64,000 nucleotides of DNA, from the NCBI RefSeq assembly GCF_014855515.1, contig NZ_JACYFK010000004.1, forward strand, positions 248,001 through 312,000, read 5' to 3'. Positions within the stretch are counted from its first letter, which is position 1. Every line of letters starts with the position of its first letter. Positions 17,241-26,383 of this stretch are shown piece after piece. A program made the position numbers and the translations under genes. The notes beneath the pieces were generated by a model that did not search any database, was not told where the DNA came from, and saw only the letters and a list, made by a program, of their open reading frames with translations. This DNA comes from Euzebyella marina (GTDB taxonomy: Bacteria; Bacteroidota; Bacteroidia; Flavobacteriales; Flavobacteriaceae).

Positions 17241-17618
17241 ATGAGCGAAAAAGATGCAATGGACCAAGAGGAGATTTATTCCAAAGTTTTAAGAGCAGGG
17301 AGACGCACCTATTTTTTTGATGTAAGAAGTACGAAAGCCGGGGATTATTATCTGACCATCACCGAAAGCAAAAAATTTACACACGACGATGGTTCTTTCC
17401 ATTACAAAAAACACAAAATCTATCTTTACAAAGAAGATTTTGCCGCCTTTAGAGAGAACGTTGAAGAAATGATGGACTATATCATTGATGAGAAAGGTAC
17501 CGAAGTAATTTCTGAACGACATCAAAAAGATTTCAAAAAAGAAGAAGAGGAAGTAAGTAGCAACGGTGAGGTTAAAACAACCGATAGCTTTACCGATGTT
17601 AGCTTCGATGACATATAA
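17241..17618 (+). CDS. DUF3276 (PUR-alpha-like) nucleic-acid-binding protein
   Basis: A 125-residue cytosolic protein with one PUR repeat: VLRAGRRTYFFDVRSTKAGDY, then LTITESKK, and IYLYKEDFAAFRENVEEMM. This family is widespread in Bacteroidetes and related by fold to Pur-alpha and Borrelia EbfC-region PUR proteins, which bind single-stranded DNA or RNA. The C-terminal 30 residues are acidic and probably disordered. The target is unknown. It follows the ABC exporter by 70 bases in the same direction and ends at a terminator. Confidence 0.9.
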   Translation: MSEKDAMDQEEIYSKVLRAGRRTYFFDVRSTKAGDYYLTITESKKFTHDDGSFHYKKHKIYLYKEDFAAFRENVEEMMDYIIDEKGTEVISERHQKDFKKEEEEVSSNGEVKTTDSFTDVSFDDI

Positions 17619-17635
17619 ATCTTCACATAAATTAT

Positions 17636-17659
17636 AGGCCTCTTAATGGGGCCTTTTTT
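17636..17659 (+). terminator. terminator after the DUF3276 gene
   Basis: Seven-base stem AGGCCTC / GGGGCCT (one G-T pair) with a 5-base loop and six T. Confidence 0.75.
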
Positions 17660-17749
17660 CATTTCATTTTTGGGCAAAGCCGCTCCGCATAAATTTATCC
17701 AAGCCACATTTGATTGGTTTTGGGTACATTTATAGGTAAAACTGCTCAA

Positions 17750-20272
17750 ATGCGAAGTCTTTTCCTTCTTTCTTTTCTACTTGTTGCAACGTTTGCCAAC
17801 GCACAACAAACAGTAGGGTTAGATTATTACCTCCCCGAGAACCTAACCTATAACAAAAACATTCCAAAACCTAAAGAGATTATTGGCCATGAGGTAGGTG
17901 AATGGCATGTTACCCACGACAAATTGTTTTTCTACATGACAGCACTTGCCAAGGCCAGTGAAAGAGTGAGTTTAATCAATCGCGGAAAAACCTTTGAAGG
18001 TCGCCCCTTATTGCTTCTTACCATAACTTCTGAGGGCAATCATAGTAGATTGGAAGAAATTCGAAATGAGCATATGTCACTTACAGAAGACTCTGGCAGG
18101 TCAAAATCTGTTGATGAAATGCCTGTTGTAATCTATCAAGGTTTTTCAATTCACGGCAACGAACCCAGCGGATCCAACGCGGCGTTGGCCTACGCTTATT
18201 ATCTCGCTGCCGCCGAAGGCCCTGAAATTGAGCAAATATTGAACAACACCGTAATTCTACTAGATCCTTCTTTCAACCCCGATGGCCTTCAGAGATTTGC
18301 ACACTGGGCCAATACCAACAGACCTGTAAGCCCTAATACCGATCCAAACGACCGAGAATACCATGAGGCTTGGCCAGGAGGGCGAACCAATCATTATTGG
18401 TTCGACATGAACAGAGATTGGTTGCCCGTTCAACTACCCGAAAGCAGGGCGAGAATAGAAACTTTTTACGAGTGGATGCCCAATATATTGACCGACCATC
18501 ATGAGATGGGCACTAATTCTACATTTTTCTTTCAACCCGGGGTACCTTCACGAGTGCACCCATTAACCCCTAAAACCAATCAAAGCCTTACTGCCGAAAT
18601 AGGAAGTTATCACGCAAAGGCCCTTGATAAAATCGGCTCACTCTATTATTCTGAAGAGCAATATGATGATTTTTTCTATGGAAAGGGCTCGACCTTTCCG
18701 GATATTACCGGGGGAATCGGAATTCTCTTTGAACAGGCCAGTTCAAGAGGGCACGCGCAGGAAACCGAAAATGGAGTTTTGACTTTTCCGTTTACCATTC
18801 GCAACCAAATGACCACTGCCCTTTCTACCCTCGAAGCAGCGAGTAATCTAAGGGTCAAACTGCTACAGTACCAACAGCAGTTCTATAAAGAAGTGGGGCT
18901 TGAGTCGGTCATCGGCCGATCGAGGGCGATCATGTTCGGCGATCAAAAAGACGCAGCCAAAGCTTGGCACTTAGTAGAAATTCTTCATCGACATAAAATT
19001 AAATTTCATGAACTGAAAGGAGACGTTCGAGTAAATGGCACCACTTATAAAAAAGGGCATAGTTATATCATACCCATGAGTCAAAAGAACCACCGACTCA
19101 TTAAAGCTATGTTCGAAAAAAGAACCCAATTCAACGATAGCATTTTTTATGATATTTCGGCATGGTCATTTCCTTTAGCCTTCAACCTAGACCATACTGA
19201 AATTAGGTCCTTACAAAATGCCGGAAACGAGGTAGTGGAACTTCCCAATTTAAAGGGAGGTATAGAAGGTGATGGTGCTTATGGTTTTTTGTTCGAATGG
19301 AACGAATACTATACCCCGAAGGCCCTAAACGCTATTCTAGAAACCGGACTGAGAGCCAAGGTAGCCTTGAAGCCGTTTCAATTGAACGGTAAATCTTATG
19401 GATACGGAACTATTTTCGTGCCCGCAGCCAACCAAAATTTGAACTCCGCTACTATTCGCGAGAGGCTGAAGTCTATCGCCGAAGCAAGTTTTGTTCAAAT
19501 GGATGCCATAGGTACGGGTCAAACCCAAGGCATTGACTTAGGCAGTAATGATTTTGAGACCCTAAAAAGACAGAAAATAGCATTGTTAACGGGTGAAGGC
19601 GTAAGGTCTTATGATGCCGGTGAAATATGGCACTTATTCGATACGCGATATGAAATACAACTGACAAAATTAGATGTAGCAAATCTAAGCAGTACCGATC
19701 TTCAGAAATACACCGATATTATTATACCAAGCCTTAGCGGAAAGACTTTATCAAAGGCCCATTGGAGCAAATTGAAAAACTGGGTCAAAAACGGGGGTTC
19801 ACTTATAGGTTATCGTTCGGCTGCCAAACTATTTAACGACCGTGGACTCTTGACTTTAGATTTAAAAACCGATTCACTATCGGTAAAGAATATTTCGTTC
19901 GCCGAAAAGAAAAATTTTCATGGCGCCCAAGAAACAGGCGGCGCTATCTTTGGAGCCAAACTCGATTTATCGCATCCTATCAATTTCGGATTTGTTAACG
20001 ACCATCTTCCATTATTCAGAAATACCAATATTTATATCAAACCTCATCGAGATAGCTATAATAACCCGATTCAGTACACAAATAATGCCCTCTTAAGCGG
20101 GTATATCTCAGAAGAAAACTACGTTTTGTTAAAGAACAGCGTACCTTTTCAAGTTGGTCGACTAGGCAAAGGGCGGGTAATGGCCTTCACAGACAATACC
20201 AATTTTAGGGCTTTTTGGTATGGTACTAATAAGTTGTTAATGAATGCCATCTTCTTTGGTGATTCTATGTAA
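17750..20272 (+). CDS. secreted M14 family zinc carboxypeptidase
   Basis: About 840 residues from the ATG at 17750, which begins a clean signal peptide (MRSLFLLSFLLVATFANAQQ); an upstream in-frame TTG at 17714 is rejected. The M14 domain is in residues 40-380: zinc ligands His and Glu in FSIHGNEPSG, substrate-binding NPDGLQRF and DMNRDW, then LTDHHEMG and a later Glu in GIGILFEQASSRG. The C-terminal part (from about residue 600) resembles a glutamine-amidotransferase-like fold common in the larger bacterial M14 proteins. It probably cleaves peptides in the periplasm or outside the cell. It reads alone. Confidence 0.88.
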   Translation: MRSLFLLSFLLVATFANAQQTVGLDYYLPENLTYNKNIPKPKEIIGHEVGEWHVTHDKLFFYMTALAKASERVSLINRGKTFEGRPLLLLTITSEGNHSRLEEIRNEHMSLTEDSGRSKSVDEMPVVIYQGFSIHGNEPSGSNAALAYAYYLAAAEGPEIEQILNNTVILLDPSFNPDGLQRFAHWANTNRPVSPNTDPNDREYHEAWPGGRTNHYWFDMNRDWLPVQLPESRARIETFYEWMPNILTDHHEMGTNSTFFFQPGVPSRVHPLTPKTNQSLTAEIGSYHAKALDKIGSLYYSEEQYDDFFYGKGSTFPDITGGIGILFEQASSRGHAQETENGVLTFPFTIRNQMTTALSTLEAASNLRVKLLQYQQQFYKEVGLESVIGRSRAIMFGDQKDAAKAWHLVEILHRHKIKFHELKGDVRVNGTTYKKGHSYIIPMSQKNHRLIKAMFEKRTQFNDSIFYDISAWSFPLAFNLDHTEIRSLQNAGNEVVELPNLKGGIEGDGAYGFLFEWNEYYTPKALNAILETGLRAKVALKPFQLNGKSYGYGTIFVPAANQNLNSATIRERLKSIAEASFVQMDAIGTGQTQGIDLGSNDFETLKRQKIALLTGEGVRSYDAGEIWHLFDTRYEIQLTKLDVANLSSTDLQKYTDIIIPSLSGKTLSKAHWSKLKNWVKNGGSLIGYRSAAKLFNDRGLLTLDLKTDSLSVKNISFAEKKNFHGAQETGGAIFGAKLDLSHPINFGFVNDHLPLFRNTNIYIKPHRDSYNNPIQYTNNALLSGYISEENYVLLKNSVPFQVGRLGKGRVMAFTDNTNFRAFWYGTNKLLMNAIFFGDSM

Positions 20273-20295
20273 TATCAACTGACACCGTTAAGAAA

Positions 20296-21330
20296 TCATC
20301 TTGTTCTAACATATAGAAAGTTAAAGGTGAAAATGGCCAATATGACCCCGATGGCAAGTAATATGTCAGCAAAAATGAAAAATGCGGCCCCTAAAATCAA
20401 TAGATAGGAAGGATAGACTACCATAGCGTAAGCGAACCGCATGGTCGATAAAAATTCAGGCTCCCAAACTTTTGGTTTTACCAGAAAATACCACGGTAAG
20501 AGCCAAAGAATATTAAGTGTCTTGAAAAGCAAATCAAAAAAATTGAGCCCTTTTTTAATCGTACTTGAAGAATAGGTATTGAAGTCTAGATGTTGAATAG
20601 CATTATTTACCTCCTTCGGATTTAAAAAGTCAACTTTTTGATTTATAAGTGCCTTCTCTATGGCTTCATAATTACTTGCATCTTCAATATGGGTGGTCAG
20701 TTTTTTTAATTCTCCTGAAACAGCAAGTTTGAGTGCGGTGGTAGATTCATTTGCATTATGGACATCATAGAATCTCGAAGAGGCTATTGGTTTTCCATAG
20801 TACAGCGCGACCCTATCGGGGAACCTACCCTTCTCTTGATAGTTCAATCCAACGGGTACCAAAAGTATTTCTCCATTGGGATTTCCCCCCAAAGAATTAA
20901 AAACAATACGGGTGAAACCTTTGCTAAGAGGGCGAACCCTACGTCTTAAATTGTGATTTGCTTCTGGAAAAATGACAATAGCTTCTTCTTTTTTGAACAA
21001 TTGGGCACATTGGTTAAAAACAACTTCATTATTTGCCAACGATTTTCTTCCATCTCGCATTCTATAAATAGGGATCATCCTCAAAAAAGCAAAGAACCCT
21101 TTTAGTACCTTTTTGCGAAAAATATCGGAGCGTGCTAGAAAATATGGTTTTCTTTGGCAATCGACTACTATCAGAAGAACATCCATCAGTGCCTTTTGAT
21201 GATTGGGCAAAAAAAGTACAGCTCCATTTTTTGGAATATTCTCGAGACCATGTACCTCAATTTTCCCAAAATAAAAGTGAAGCGAAATTTTCATATATGC
21301 CTTCAATAAGCAATACCAAAAACTTTTCAA
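20296..21330 (-). CDS. 1-acylglycerol-phosphate acyltransferase-like protein (PlsC family)
   Basis: A 344-residue membrane acyltransferase. The acyl-transfer motif is NHQKALMD (His44, Asp50), giving H-x5-D, not the H-x4-D of E. coli PlsC; this spacing is seen in the yeast Gpt2/Sct1-like branch. A FPEANHN motif follows at about residue 132. Two hydrophobic hairpins near the C-terminus (about 265-285 and 305-340) anchor it. It should acylate glycerol-3-phosphate, lysophosphatidate or a related lipid. The TTG start overlaps the stop of the BASS transporter gene (TTGA), so the two are translationally coupled. Confidence 0.82.
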   Translation of the reverse strand: MKSFWYCLLKAYMKISLHFYFGKIEVHGLENIPKNGAVLFLPNHQKALMDVLLIVVDCQRKPYFLARSDIFRKKVLKGFFAFLRMIPIYRMRDGRKSLANNEVVFNQCAQLFKKEEAIVIFPEANHNLRRRVRPLSKGFTRIVFNSLGGNPNGEILLVPVGLNYQEKGRFPDRVALYYGKPIASSRFYDVHNANESTTALKLAVSGELKKLTTHIEDASNYEAIEKALINQKVDFLNPKEVNNAIQHLDFNTYSSSTIKKGLNFFDLLFKTLNILWLLPWYFLVKPKVWEPEFLSTMRFAYAMVVYPSYLLILGAAFFIFADILLAIGVILAIFTFNFLYVRTR

Positions 21331-22247
21331 ACCAATGTTTTTGATTTAATGGGTCTATAACCCCAAAAAGCAGCTAACGACAATCCGGAGATTAAATGCC
21401 AAATACCCCAAAAAGCGGCCAAAATAGCCATCCCACCCAAACCGTTGAAAAATGAAAAAATCAACAATAGGCCCAAGCCAGAGTTTTGAATACCAGTCTC
21501 AATGGTTATCGATCTTATTTCTTGAGGAGAAAGTCTTGCCAACGAAGCGATTGAAAATCCGGTAAAAAAAGCTAATAAATTATGAATGACAACAAGCCAA
21601 AAAACATAGAGAACGTAATCTAAAAAGACATCGACATTCTTGAACAAGGCTATAAAGATAAGGGCTATAAAGAATAGCAGTGAAATTATCTTCAATACCT
21701 TACCTACCTTAAGGGCCCACTCTTTTTTCCAATAATTGATGGCCAAACCAAGACACAAAGGCAGGCCTAGAAGTAGCAGAACCAATCTGATCATTTCAGA
21801 AGGAGAAACCGCAACATCTCGTAAAATCTCTGCCGTCGGGTCATAAAAACTGGCCCAAAGTTGGAGGTTTAGGGGAGTCATTACCACAGCCAATAAGGTT
21901 GCTGTAGCCGTCATACTAATTGAAAGTGCCGTATCTCCACCCGCTAAATGAGTTATAAAATTAGATACGTTACCTCCCGGGCAGGCGGCCACCATGAACA
22001 TACCCATAGCAATACTGGCTATCGGTTCTAAGGTGTAGACCAAAAAAAAGGTAAGAGCAGGCAATAGTACGAATTGGCATACCACCCCAATAAAAATGGC
22101 TTTTGGGTTTTTAACTACTCTTTTAAAATCGTCAATAGATATTTCCAAGGCGATACCGAACATGACAAAAGCCAAAACAATGTTCAGTGCCCATTGAGAA
22201 CGAGAATCAAAATTTAAGAGTACGCTATCTATTAATTCTTCATTCAA
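21327..22247 (-). CDS. bile acid:sodium symporter (BASS) family protein
   Basis: A 306-residue inner-membrane protein with about nine to ten helices. Family marks are the early ALNIVLAFVMFGIALEI, the PGGNVSNFITHLAGGD crossover motif (sodium site), and the later TIETGIQNSGLGLLL motif. BASS proteins move organic anions such as pantoate, keto acids or bile acids with sodium; the substrate is unknown. It lies in a three-gene operon, csaA-like gene then this then the acyltransferase, with a 3-base gap upstream and a 4-base overlap downstream. Confidence 0.88.
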   Translation of the reverse strand: MNEELIDSVLLNFDSRSQWALNIVLAFVMFGIALEISIDDFKRVVKNPKAIFIGVVCQFVLLPALTFFLVYTLEPIASIAMGMFMVAACPGGNVSNFITHLAGGDTALSISMTATATLLAVVMTPLNLQLWASFYDPTAEILRDVAVSPSEMIRLVLLLLGLPLCLGLAINYWKKEWALKVGKVLKIISLLFFIALIFIALFKNVDVFLDYVLYVFWLVVIHNLLAFFTGFSIASLARLSPQEIRSITIETGIQNSGLGLLLIFSFFNGLGGMAILAAFWGIWHLISGLSLAAFWGYRPIKSKTLV

Positions 22248-22250
22248 AGA

Positions 22251-22589
22251 TTAAGAAATTTTTAGGCCATTGGCAACATTCGACTTAGGTTGTAGAAGTA
22301 TGACCTCTTTGCCTTTGACGGCCCCCAATATAAGACATTCACTCATAAAATTGGCTATCTGCTTTTTAGGAAAATTGACAACGGCGATCACCTGGCAGCC
22401 AATAAGTTCTTCTTTCGAATAGCGAACGGTAATCTGCGCCGAAGTCTTTTTAACACCTATATCCTCGCCAAAATCGACATGTATTTGATAAGCTGGGTTT
22501 CTAGCCTCAGGAAAGTCGTTTACCTCAATAATAGTTCCTACGCGCATGTCGATTTTTGCAAAATCGCCCCACGAAATTTGATTTTCCAT
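22251..22589 (-). CDS. csaA: CsaA-like tRNA-binding protein
   Basis: A 112-residue OB-fold protein: FAKIDMRVGTIIEVNDFPEA and YQIHVDFGEDIGVKKTSAQI are the tRNA-binding (EMAP-II-like) core, followed by LIGCQVIAVVNFPKKQIANF and SECLILGA. CsaA is a homodimer that binds tRNA and has been described as a chaperone linked to protein export. The length equals the B. subtilis protein. It is the first gene of the operon with the BASS transporter and the acyltransferase, a combination without obvious functional logic. Confidence 0.9.
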   Translation of the reverse strand: MENQISWGDFAKIDMRVGTIIEVNDFPEARNPAYQIHVDFGEDIGVKKTSAQITVRYSKEELIGCQVIAVVNFPKKQIANFMSECLILGAVKGKEVILLQPKSNVANGLKIS

Positions 22590-22692
22590 AAAATGAATCG
22601 TTTCTACTCAAAGTAGATTGGTTAAAATTGAAACCAAGATAGCAAAGCTTGGCGAAAAATACTTTTTACCTTTACGGTAAAAGAAACAGAAC

Positions 22693-23247
22693 ATGGCAAG
22701 AACACCCAGTAATATGCTTCCGTTAGGAACCCAAGCCCCAACATTCGAACTAGTTGATACTGTATCCGGTAATCGCGTAAAGCTTGAAAAAATACAGGGT
22801 TTAAAAGGAACTGTCATCATGTTCATTTGTAACCATTGCCCCTTCGTAAAACATGTTAACTTGACCGTTGCCGACCTTGCCAATAAATTTCAGCCAAAAG
22901 GAATTAAGTTTATCGCTATATCAAGCAATGATGTAGAAAACTATCCGCAAGATGCTCCGCATTTAATGAAAGAGACTGCCCAACAAGAGAATTATAGCTT
23001 TCCGTATCTCTACGACGAAACACAAACAGTGGCAAAAGATTATGATGCCGCCTGTACCCCAGATTTCTATCTCTTTGATTCGGCCATGAAATTGATCTAT
23101 CGGGGACAACTTGACGATTCTAGACCCGGAAACGGTATTCCTGTCACAGGCAAGGATTTAACAGCTGCCATGAACGCACTATTGGAAAACAAAGAGGTTG
23201 ATTCTGACCAAAAGCCGAGTATCGGATGCAATATTAAGTGGAAATAA
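22693..23247 (+). CDS. thioredoxin-fold redoxin (AhpC/TSA) family protein
   Basis: A 184-residue soluble protein with an AhpC/TSA-type thioredoxin fold: APTFELVDTVSGNRVKLEKI, then VIMFICNHCPFVKHVNLTV with Cys46 and Cys49 (C-N-H-C), FIAISSNDVENYPQD, and the C-terminal CTPDFYLFDSAMKLIYRGQLDDSRPGN region broken here by family motifs. Members with C-x2-C are thiol reductases or peroxiredoxin-like; no signal peptide is seen, so it is probably cytosolic. A second Cys pair position (Cys120) is in the cis-Pro loop. It is divergent from the csaA operon. Confidence 0.85.
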   Translation: MARTPSNMLPLGTQAPTFELVDTVSGNRVKLEKIQGLKGTVIMFICNHCPFVKHVNLTVADLANKFQPKGIKFIAISSNDVENYPQDAPHLMKETAQQENYSFPYLYDETQTVAKDYDAACTPDFYLFDSAMKLIYRGQLDDSRPGNGIPVTGKDLTAAMNALLENKEVDSDQKPSIGCNIKWK

Positions 23248-23274
23248 ACCATTCAAAGAAATCGGAAAGTAGTT

Positions 23275-23820
23275 TTACAACCAGCCCTCTCTCTTCAATA
23301 AATTCTTGATGTGGGCAAAATGGTGTTGGCTATGCCAAGCATATCTACCTACATTCTCTTCTAAACTGGTTGCTATATTGCCTTCAGGATGTAAAAACTC
23401 TCGCTTCAAAGCCTCATTCGACAGCCCCTTTATCAAATAGACCAATTTGGCGTGCACGGCACTCAAATGACTTAAAGACATATCGATAGGGGCGCTCTTG
23501 CTATCGAAAAGTTCGGCCCACGCTTTTTCATCATAAGCCTTTATCAATGGCCTATCTTCGGTTAAGGCCCACTTAAATCTTATATAACTATTATGATGGC
23601 TATCGGCCATGTGGTGCACAGTTTGTCTTACTGTCCACCCGCCAGGGCGGTATGGGGAGTCTAACTGTTCTTTGTTCAAGTTCTGCACCAAATTCTTCAA
23701 TTTACCGGGCAACTCTTCTAAAACTTTGGTCCATTCGGCAATCATTTCAGTCGTAATCGTATCCGGTACAGTGAACTTACCGATTGGGTATTTTAAGCTT
23801 TCAAGTGTTGATGCATCCAT
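23275..23820 (-). CDS. YfiT-like DinB metal-dependent protein (putative bacillithiol transferase)
   Basis: A 181-residue DinB four-helix protein close to B. subtilis YfiT (BstA). Metal-binding histidines are visible in VRQTVHHMADSHHNSY (about residues 63-78) and YAWHSQHHFAHI (about 158-169). The N-terminal PIGKF-P motif and length match YfiT, for which low-molecular-weight thiol S-transferase activity has been proposed. Many Bacteroidetes are reported to make bacillithiol-type thiols, so a detoxification role is plausible but inferred. It converges on the redoxin gene. Confidence 0.82.
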   Translation of the reverse strand: MDASTLESLKYPIGKFTVPDTITTEMIAEWTKVLEELPGKLKNLVQNLNKEQLDSPYRPGGWTVRQTVHHMADSHHNSYIRFKWALTEDRPLIKAYDEKAWAELFDSKSAPIDMSLSHLSAVHAKLVYLIKGLSNEALKREFLHPEGNIATSLEENVGRYAWHSQHHFAHIKNLLKREGWL

Positions 23821-23931
23821 AACCTAAATGTACTAAACTTTAATACATTTTTAACCATAAAACCATGCCCAACTCTTATTAATCTACTAATTTTATAGGG
23901 ATTTAATTTTTAATCTAAAAACAAAACATAT

Positions 23932-24570
23932 ATGGCAACTATACGACTGGGCGACAAGGCCCCTGATTTTACAGCCGATAGCTCAATGGGCACCATTAAC
24001 TTCTATGATTATTTAGGTGATGGTTGGGGTATTCTATTTTCTCACCCTGCAGATTTCACCCCCGTTTGTACTACCGAATTGGGTACTGCGGCCAAGTTCA
24101 AAGACGAGTTCGATAAAAGAAATGTAAAGATGCTCGCATTAAGTGTTGATGGAGCCAGTTCACACGCCGAGTGGATCAAAGATATCAACGAGGTTCAGAA
24201 TACTACTGTGAACTTTCCTATTATCGCAGATGAGGATAAAAAAGTTTCAGATCTCTATGATATGATACACCCGAATGCAGATAATAATCTTACGGTACGT
24301 TCGGTTTTTATAATTGCTCCTGATAAAACGGTAAAATTGATTATCACTTATCCCGCTTCGACAGGTAGAAACTTTTATGAGCTTTTACGTGTAGTTGATT
24401 CGCTTCAACTTACGGCATACCATAAAGTGGCCACACCTGCCAACTGGAAAAAAGGTGAAAATGTGGTAGTTAGTCCAGCCATCAGCACAGAAGATGCCAA
24501 AGGCATATTCTCTAAAGGTGTTGAAGAAGTAAAACCATATTTACGAATGACACCCGATCCTACGGCTTAA
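23932..24570 (+). CDS. 1-Cys (Prx6-type) peroxiredoxin
   Basis: A 212-residue peroxidase that reduces hydrogen peroxide and organic hydroperoxides. The peroxidatic Cys46 is in HPADFTPVCTTELG; the Prx6-type features follow: ALSVDGASSHAEWIKDI, FPIIADEDKKVSDLYDMI, and the long C-terminal arm with CH-free GRNFYELLRVVDSLQLT and a VATPANWKKGE motif. No resolving cysteine is present in the usual places, so an external thiol must recycle it. It stands alone and ends at a strong terminator. Confidence 0.94.
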   Translation: MATIRLGDKAPDFTADSSMGTINFYDYLGDGWGILFSHPADFTPVCTTELGTAAKFKDEFDKRNVKMLALSVDGASSHAEWIKDINEVQNTTVNFPIIADEDKKVSDLYDMIHPNADNNLTVRSVFIIAPDKTVKLIITYPASTGRNFYELLRVVDSLQLTAYHKVATPANWKKGENVVVSPAISTEDAKGIFSKGVEEVKPYLRMTPDPTA

Positions 24571-24589
24571 AGATTTTAAGTTTGAGTTG

Positions 24590-24622
24590 AAAAAACCTTG
24601 CAATCGACTGCAAGGTTTTTTT
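24590..24622 (+). terminator. terminator of the peroxiredoxin gene
   Basis: Perfect stem with arm core CCTTGCA / TGCAAGG, extended by A-T pairs, 6-base loop, seven T. Confidence 0.85.
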
Positions 24623-24738
24623 ATTTCCCTCCAAAATGACTTTTTCCTTCAAGGAAATTAGATGACCGATAAAAAATGAAATTAAATATGGAGTAAACCT
24701 GTCATTCTAATTAACTTGTAGTAAGAAAATTCGCTTCT

Positions 24739-25587
24739 ATGCCAGGTAAATCTAGATATTTAATAATCACCATTGTTTCTTCTTTTATGTTGATGGGATG
24801 CTATGAACTCAAGCATGTAACCGAGTTCACTGAAACTTCTATAGAGGCCCTTCAGTCGTATGAAACACTTCCTCAGAGTTTCAATCAAATATGTAAAGAA
24901 GATTGTCAATTAAAACATGTCGCTAAATTCAACATTCATAGTACACAGTGTGATTGTTCTCCAGAGGTAAAAGCTGACAGTATCACCAACATCATCTACT
25001 CCACTTCACTAGAATATTTAAACGGATTGCTGGCTGTAAGCGACAAACAATTGGCCAAATACCAAACGGCAGACCTGACGACAACCTTGAGTACGGGTAA
25101 TTATGGCTCGCTGAAGCTCAATGAAAATGATGTAAAGGCATATTCAACGCTATCTAGCCTTTTACTGAGAACTTTCTCAGGAATCAACCAAAGAAAAAAA
25201 ATAAAGAGCTACGTAATTGATGGCTATCAACCATTTCAACAACTATTGACCTTCTTGGAACTGAATGTTCACGGTAATATTTATGGCAAACTTGAAGTAC
25301 AAAAACAAAGCATCAAGAACTTTTATTTTGACCATGTAAACAACAAAAACCTTTCTACTTACGAACGCACCAAATTTGCCGAAGACTATTTTAATGCATT
25401 GAATAATATAGAAGCGCAGCAAAAAGAGCTTGACGTTTTCTCAGAAATATTATTAGAAATAAAGGCCGGGCACACCCTTCTTTATGAACATGTCGAGGGC
25501 TTGAAAAACGATGAAGTAAAGAGTGGTCTGGCCCGGTTGGGCTCTAGACTGTCTTTAGCAGTAAGAATAATATCCAATTTAAATTAA
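24739..25587 (+). CDS. lipoprotein of unknown function
   Basis: A 282-residue protein. The N-terminus (MPGKSRYLIITIVSSFMLMGC) ends in a lipobox with Cys21, so it is a lipoprotein. The mature part is mostly alpha-helical and has four more cysteines in the first 85 residues (C52, C56, C70, C72 by position of IC-KED-C and QCDC). I recognise no family. The next gene starts 5 bases after its stop, so the two are almost certainly cotranscribed and perhaps work together. Confidence 0.72.
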   Translation: MPGKSRYLIITIVSSFMLMGCYELKHVTEFTETSIEALQSYETLPQSFNQICKEDCQLKHVAKFNIHSTQCDCSPEVKADSITNIIYSTSLEYLNGLLAVSDKQLAKYQTADLTTTLSTGNYGSLKLNENDVKAYSTLSSLLLRTFSGINQRKKIKSYVIDGYQPFQQLLTFLELNVHGNIYGKLEVQKQSIKNFYFDHVNNKNLSTYERTKFAEDYFNALNNIEAQQKELDVFSEILLEIKAGHTLLYEHVEGLKNDEVKSGLARLGSRLSLAVRIISNLN

Positions 25588-25592
25588 CAGCC

Positions 25593-25973
25593 ATGGCAAA
25601 CCTTACATCTGAACAAGTAAAACAGCTCGCAGACGATTTATTGCACATGACCAATGCTGTAGGTGATTATAGATATGAAAATTTTGATAACCTTACAGAA
25701 GATGAAAACTCAGAACTAAAAGAGCTTCACAACCAATTGCTAGGGCAAACCACTGAACTTTATACGAAATCGGCACTACTTGTTATGAACGATGTTGATG
25801 AAAGTCTGAACGCCATTAGAACAATTACAGAAAAGACTCAGAACTTATATAAAAATCTAGGTGTTGTTCAAAAAGCTATTGATTGGGCAGCTAGAATTTT
25901 GGGAATGGCATCGGCCATTATTAGTTTAGATACTGATAATATTGCATCATCGATAAAAAACCTGCTTACTTGA
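25593..25973 (+). CDS. small helical protein with C-terminal hydrophobic segment
   Basis: A 126-residue protein with no signal peptide. It is predicted helical throughout, acidic in the first half (NFDNLTEDENSELKELHNQL), with a C-terminal amphipathic to hydrophobic stretch (VVQKAIDWAARILGMASAIIS, split here at the 20-residue level as AIDWAARILGMASAIIS) that could lie on or in a membrane. I do not recognise it. Five bases separate it from the lipoprotein gene upstream. No terminator is obvious before the cold-shock promoter. Confidence 0.65.
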   Translation: MANLTSEQVKQLADDLLHMTNAVGDYRYENFDNLTEDENSELKELHNQLLGQTTELYTKSALLVMNDVDESLNAIRTITEKTQNLYKNLGVVQKAIDWAARILGMASAIISLDTDNIASSIKNLLT

Positions 25974-26068
25974 ATATTTTTTTACAAAAATTTCGCCTTT
26001 GTAGGGTAGAATATTATAAACTCTTAAAATATAACTTACAAAAAATCACTCATTTAAATTAATAACAG

Positions 26069-26076
26069 TACATTTG
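26069..26076 (+). promoter_or_regulatory. TAnnTTTG promoter of the cold-shock gene
   Basis: TACATTTG lies 26 bases before the ATG at 26103, within an A/T-rich stretch. Confidence 0.6.
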
Positions 26077-26102
26077 CGCTTTAATTAATTTAATTTTTTA
26101 TT

Positions 26103-26297
26103 ATGAGTAAAGGAACAGTTAAGTTCTTCAATGATTCAAAGGGATACGGCTTTATCACTGAAGATGGTTCAAGCGAAGATCACTTTGTACACATTTCAGG
26201 ACTTATCGACGAAATTCGTGAAGGTGATGTTGTAGAATTCGAACTACAACAGGGTAGAAAAGGACTGAACGCGGTTAATGTAAAGGTAGTAGACTAG
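26103..26297 (+). CDS. cold-shock protein (CspA family)
   Basis: A 64-residue single cold-shock domain. RNP1 is KGYGFITEDG and RNP2 is DHFVHISGL, both intact. Such proteins bind single-stranded RNA/DNA and act as RNA chaperones. The 5' leader is short by comparison with E. coli cspA, so there is no sign of the long thermosensing leader. It is followed by a strong terminator. Confidence 0.95.
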   Translation: MSKGTVKFFNDSKGYGFITEDGSSEDHFVHISGLIDEIREGDVVEFELQQGRKGLNAVNVKVVD

Positions 26298-26326
26298 GAC
26301 GCATAACTCTTTTTATACAGTATTTG

Positions 26327-26352
26327 CCCCAACTTTTAGTTGGGGTTTTTTA
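26327..26352 (+). terminator. terminator of the cold-shock gene
   Basis: Perfect CCCCAAC / GTTGGGG stem, 5-base loop, seven T. Confidence 0.85.
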
Positions 26353-26383
26353 TTGATAATCAACGGATTAGTCATCTTTTTCA

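Noticed and set aside
26327-26352. CCCC...GGGG inverted repeat after the cold-shock gene as an operator
   Set aside because: It is followed by seven T and lies just past a stop codon, so it is a terminator. The same applies to 26689-26720.
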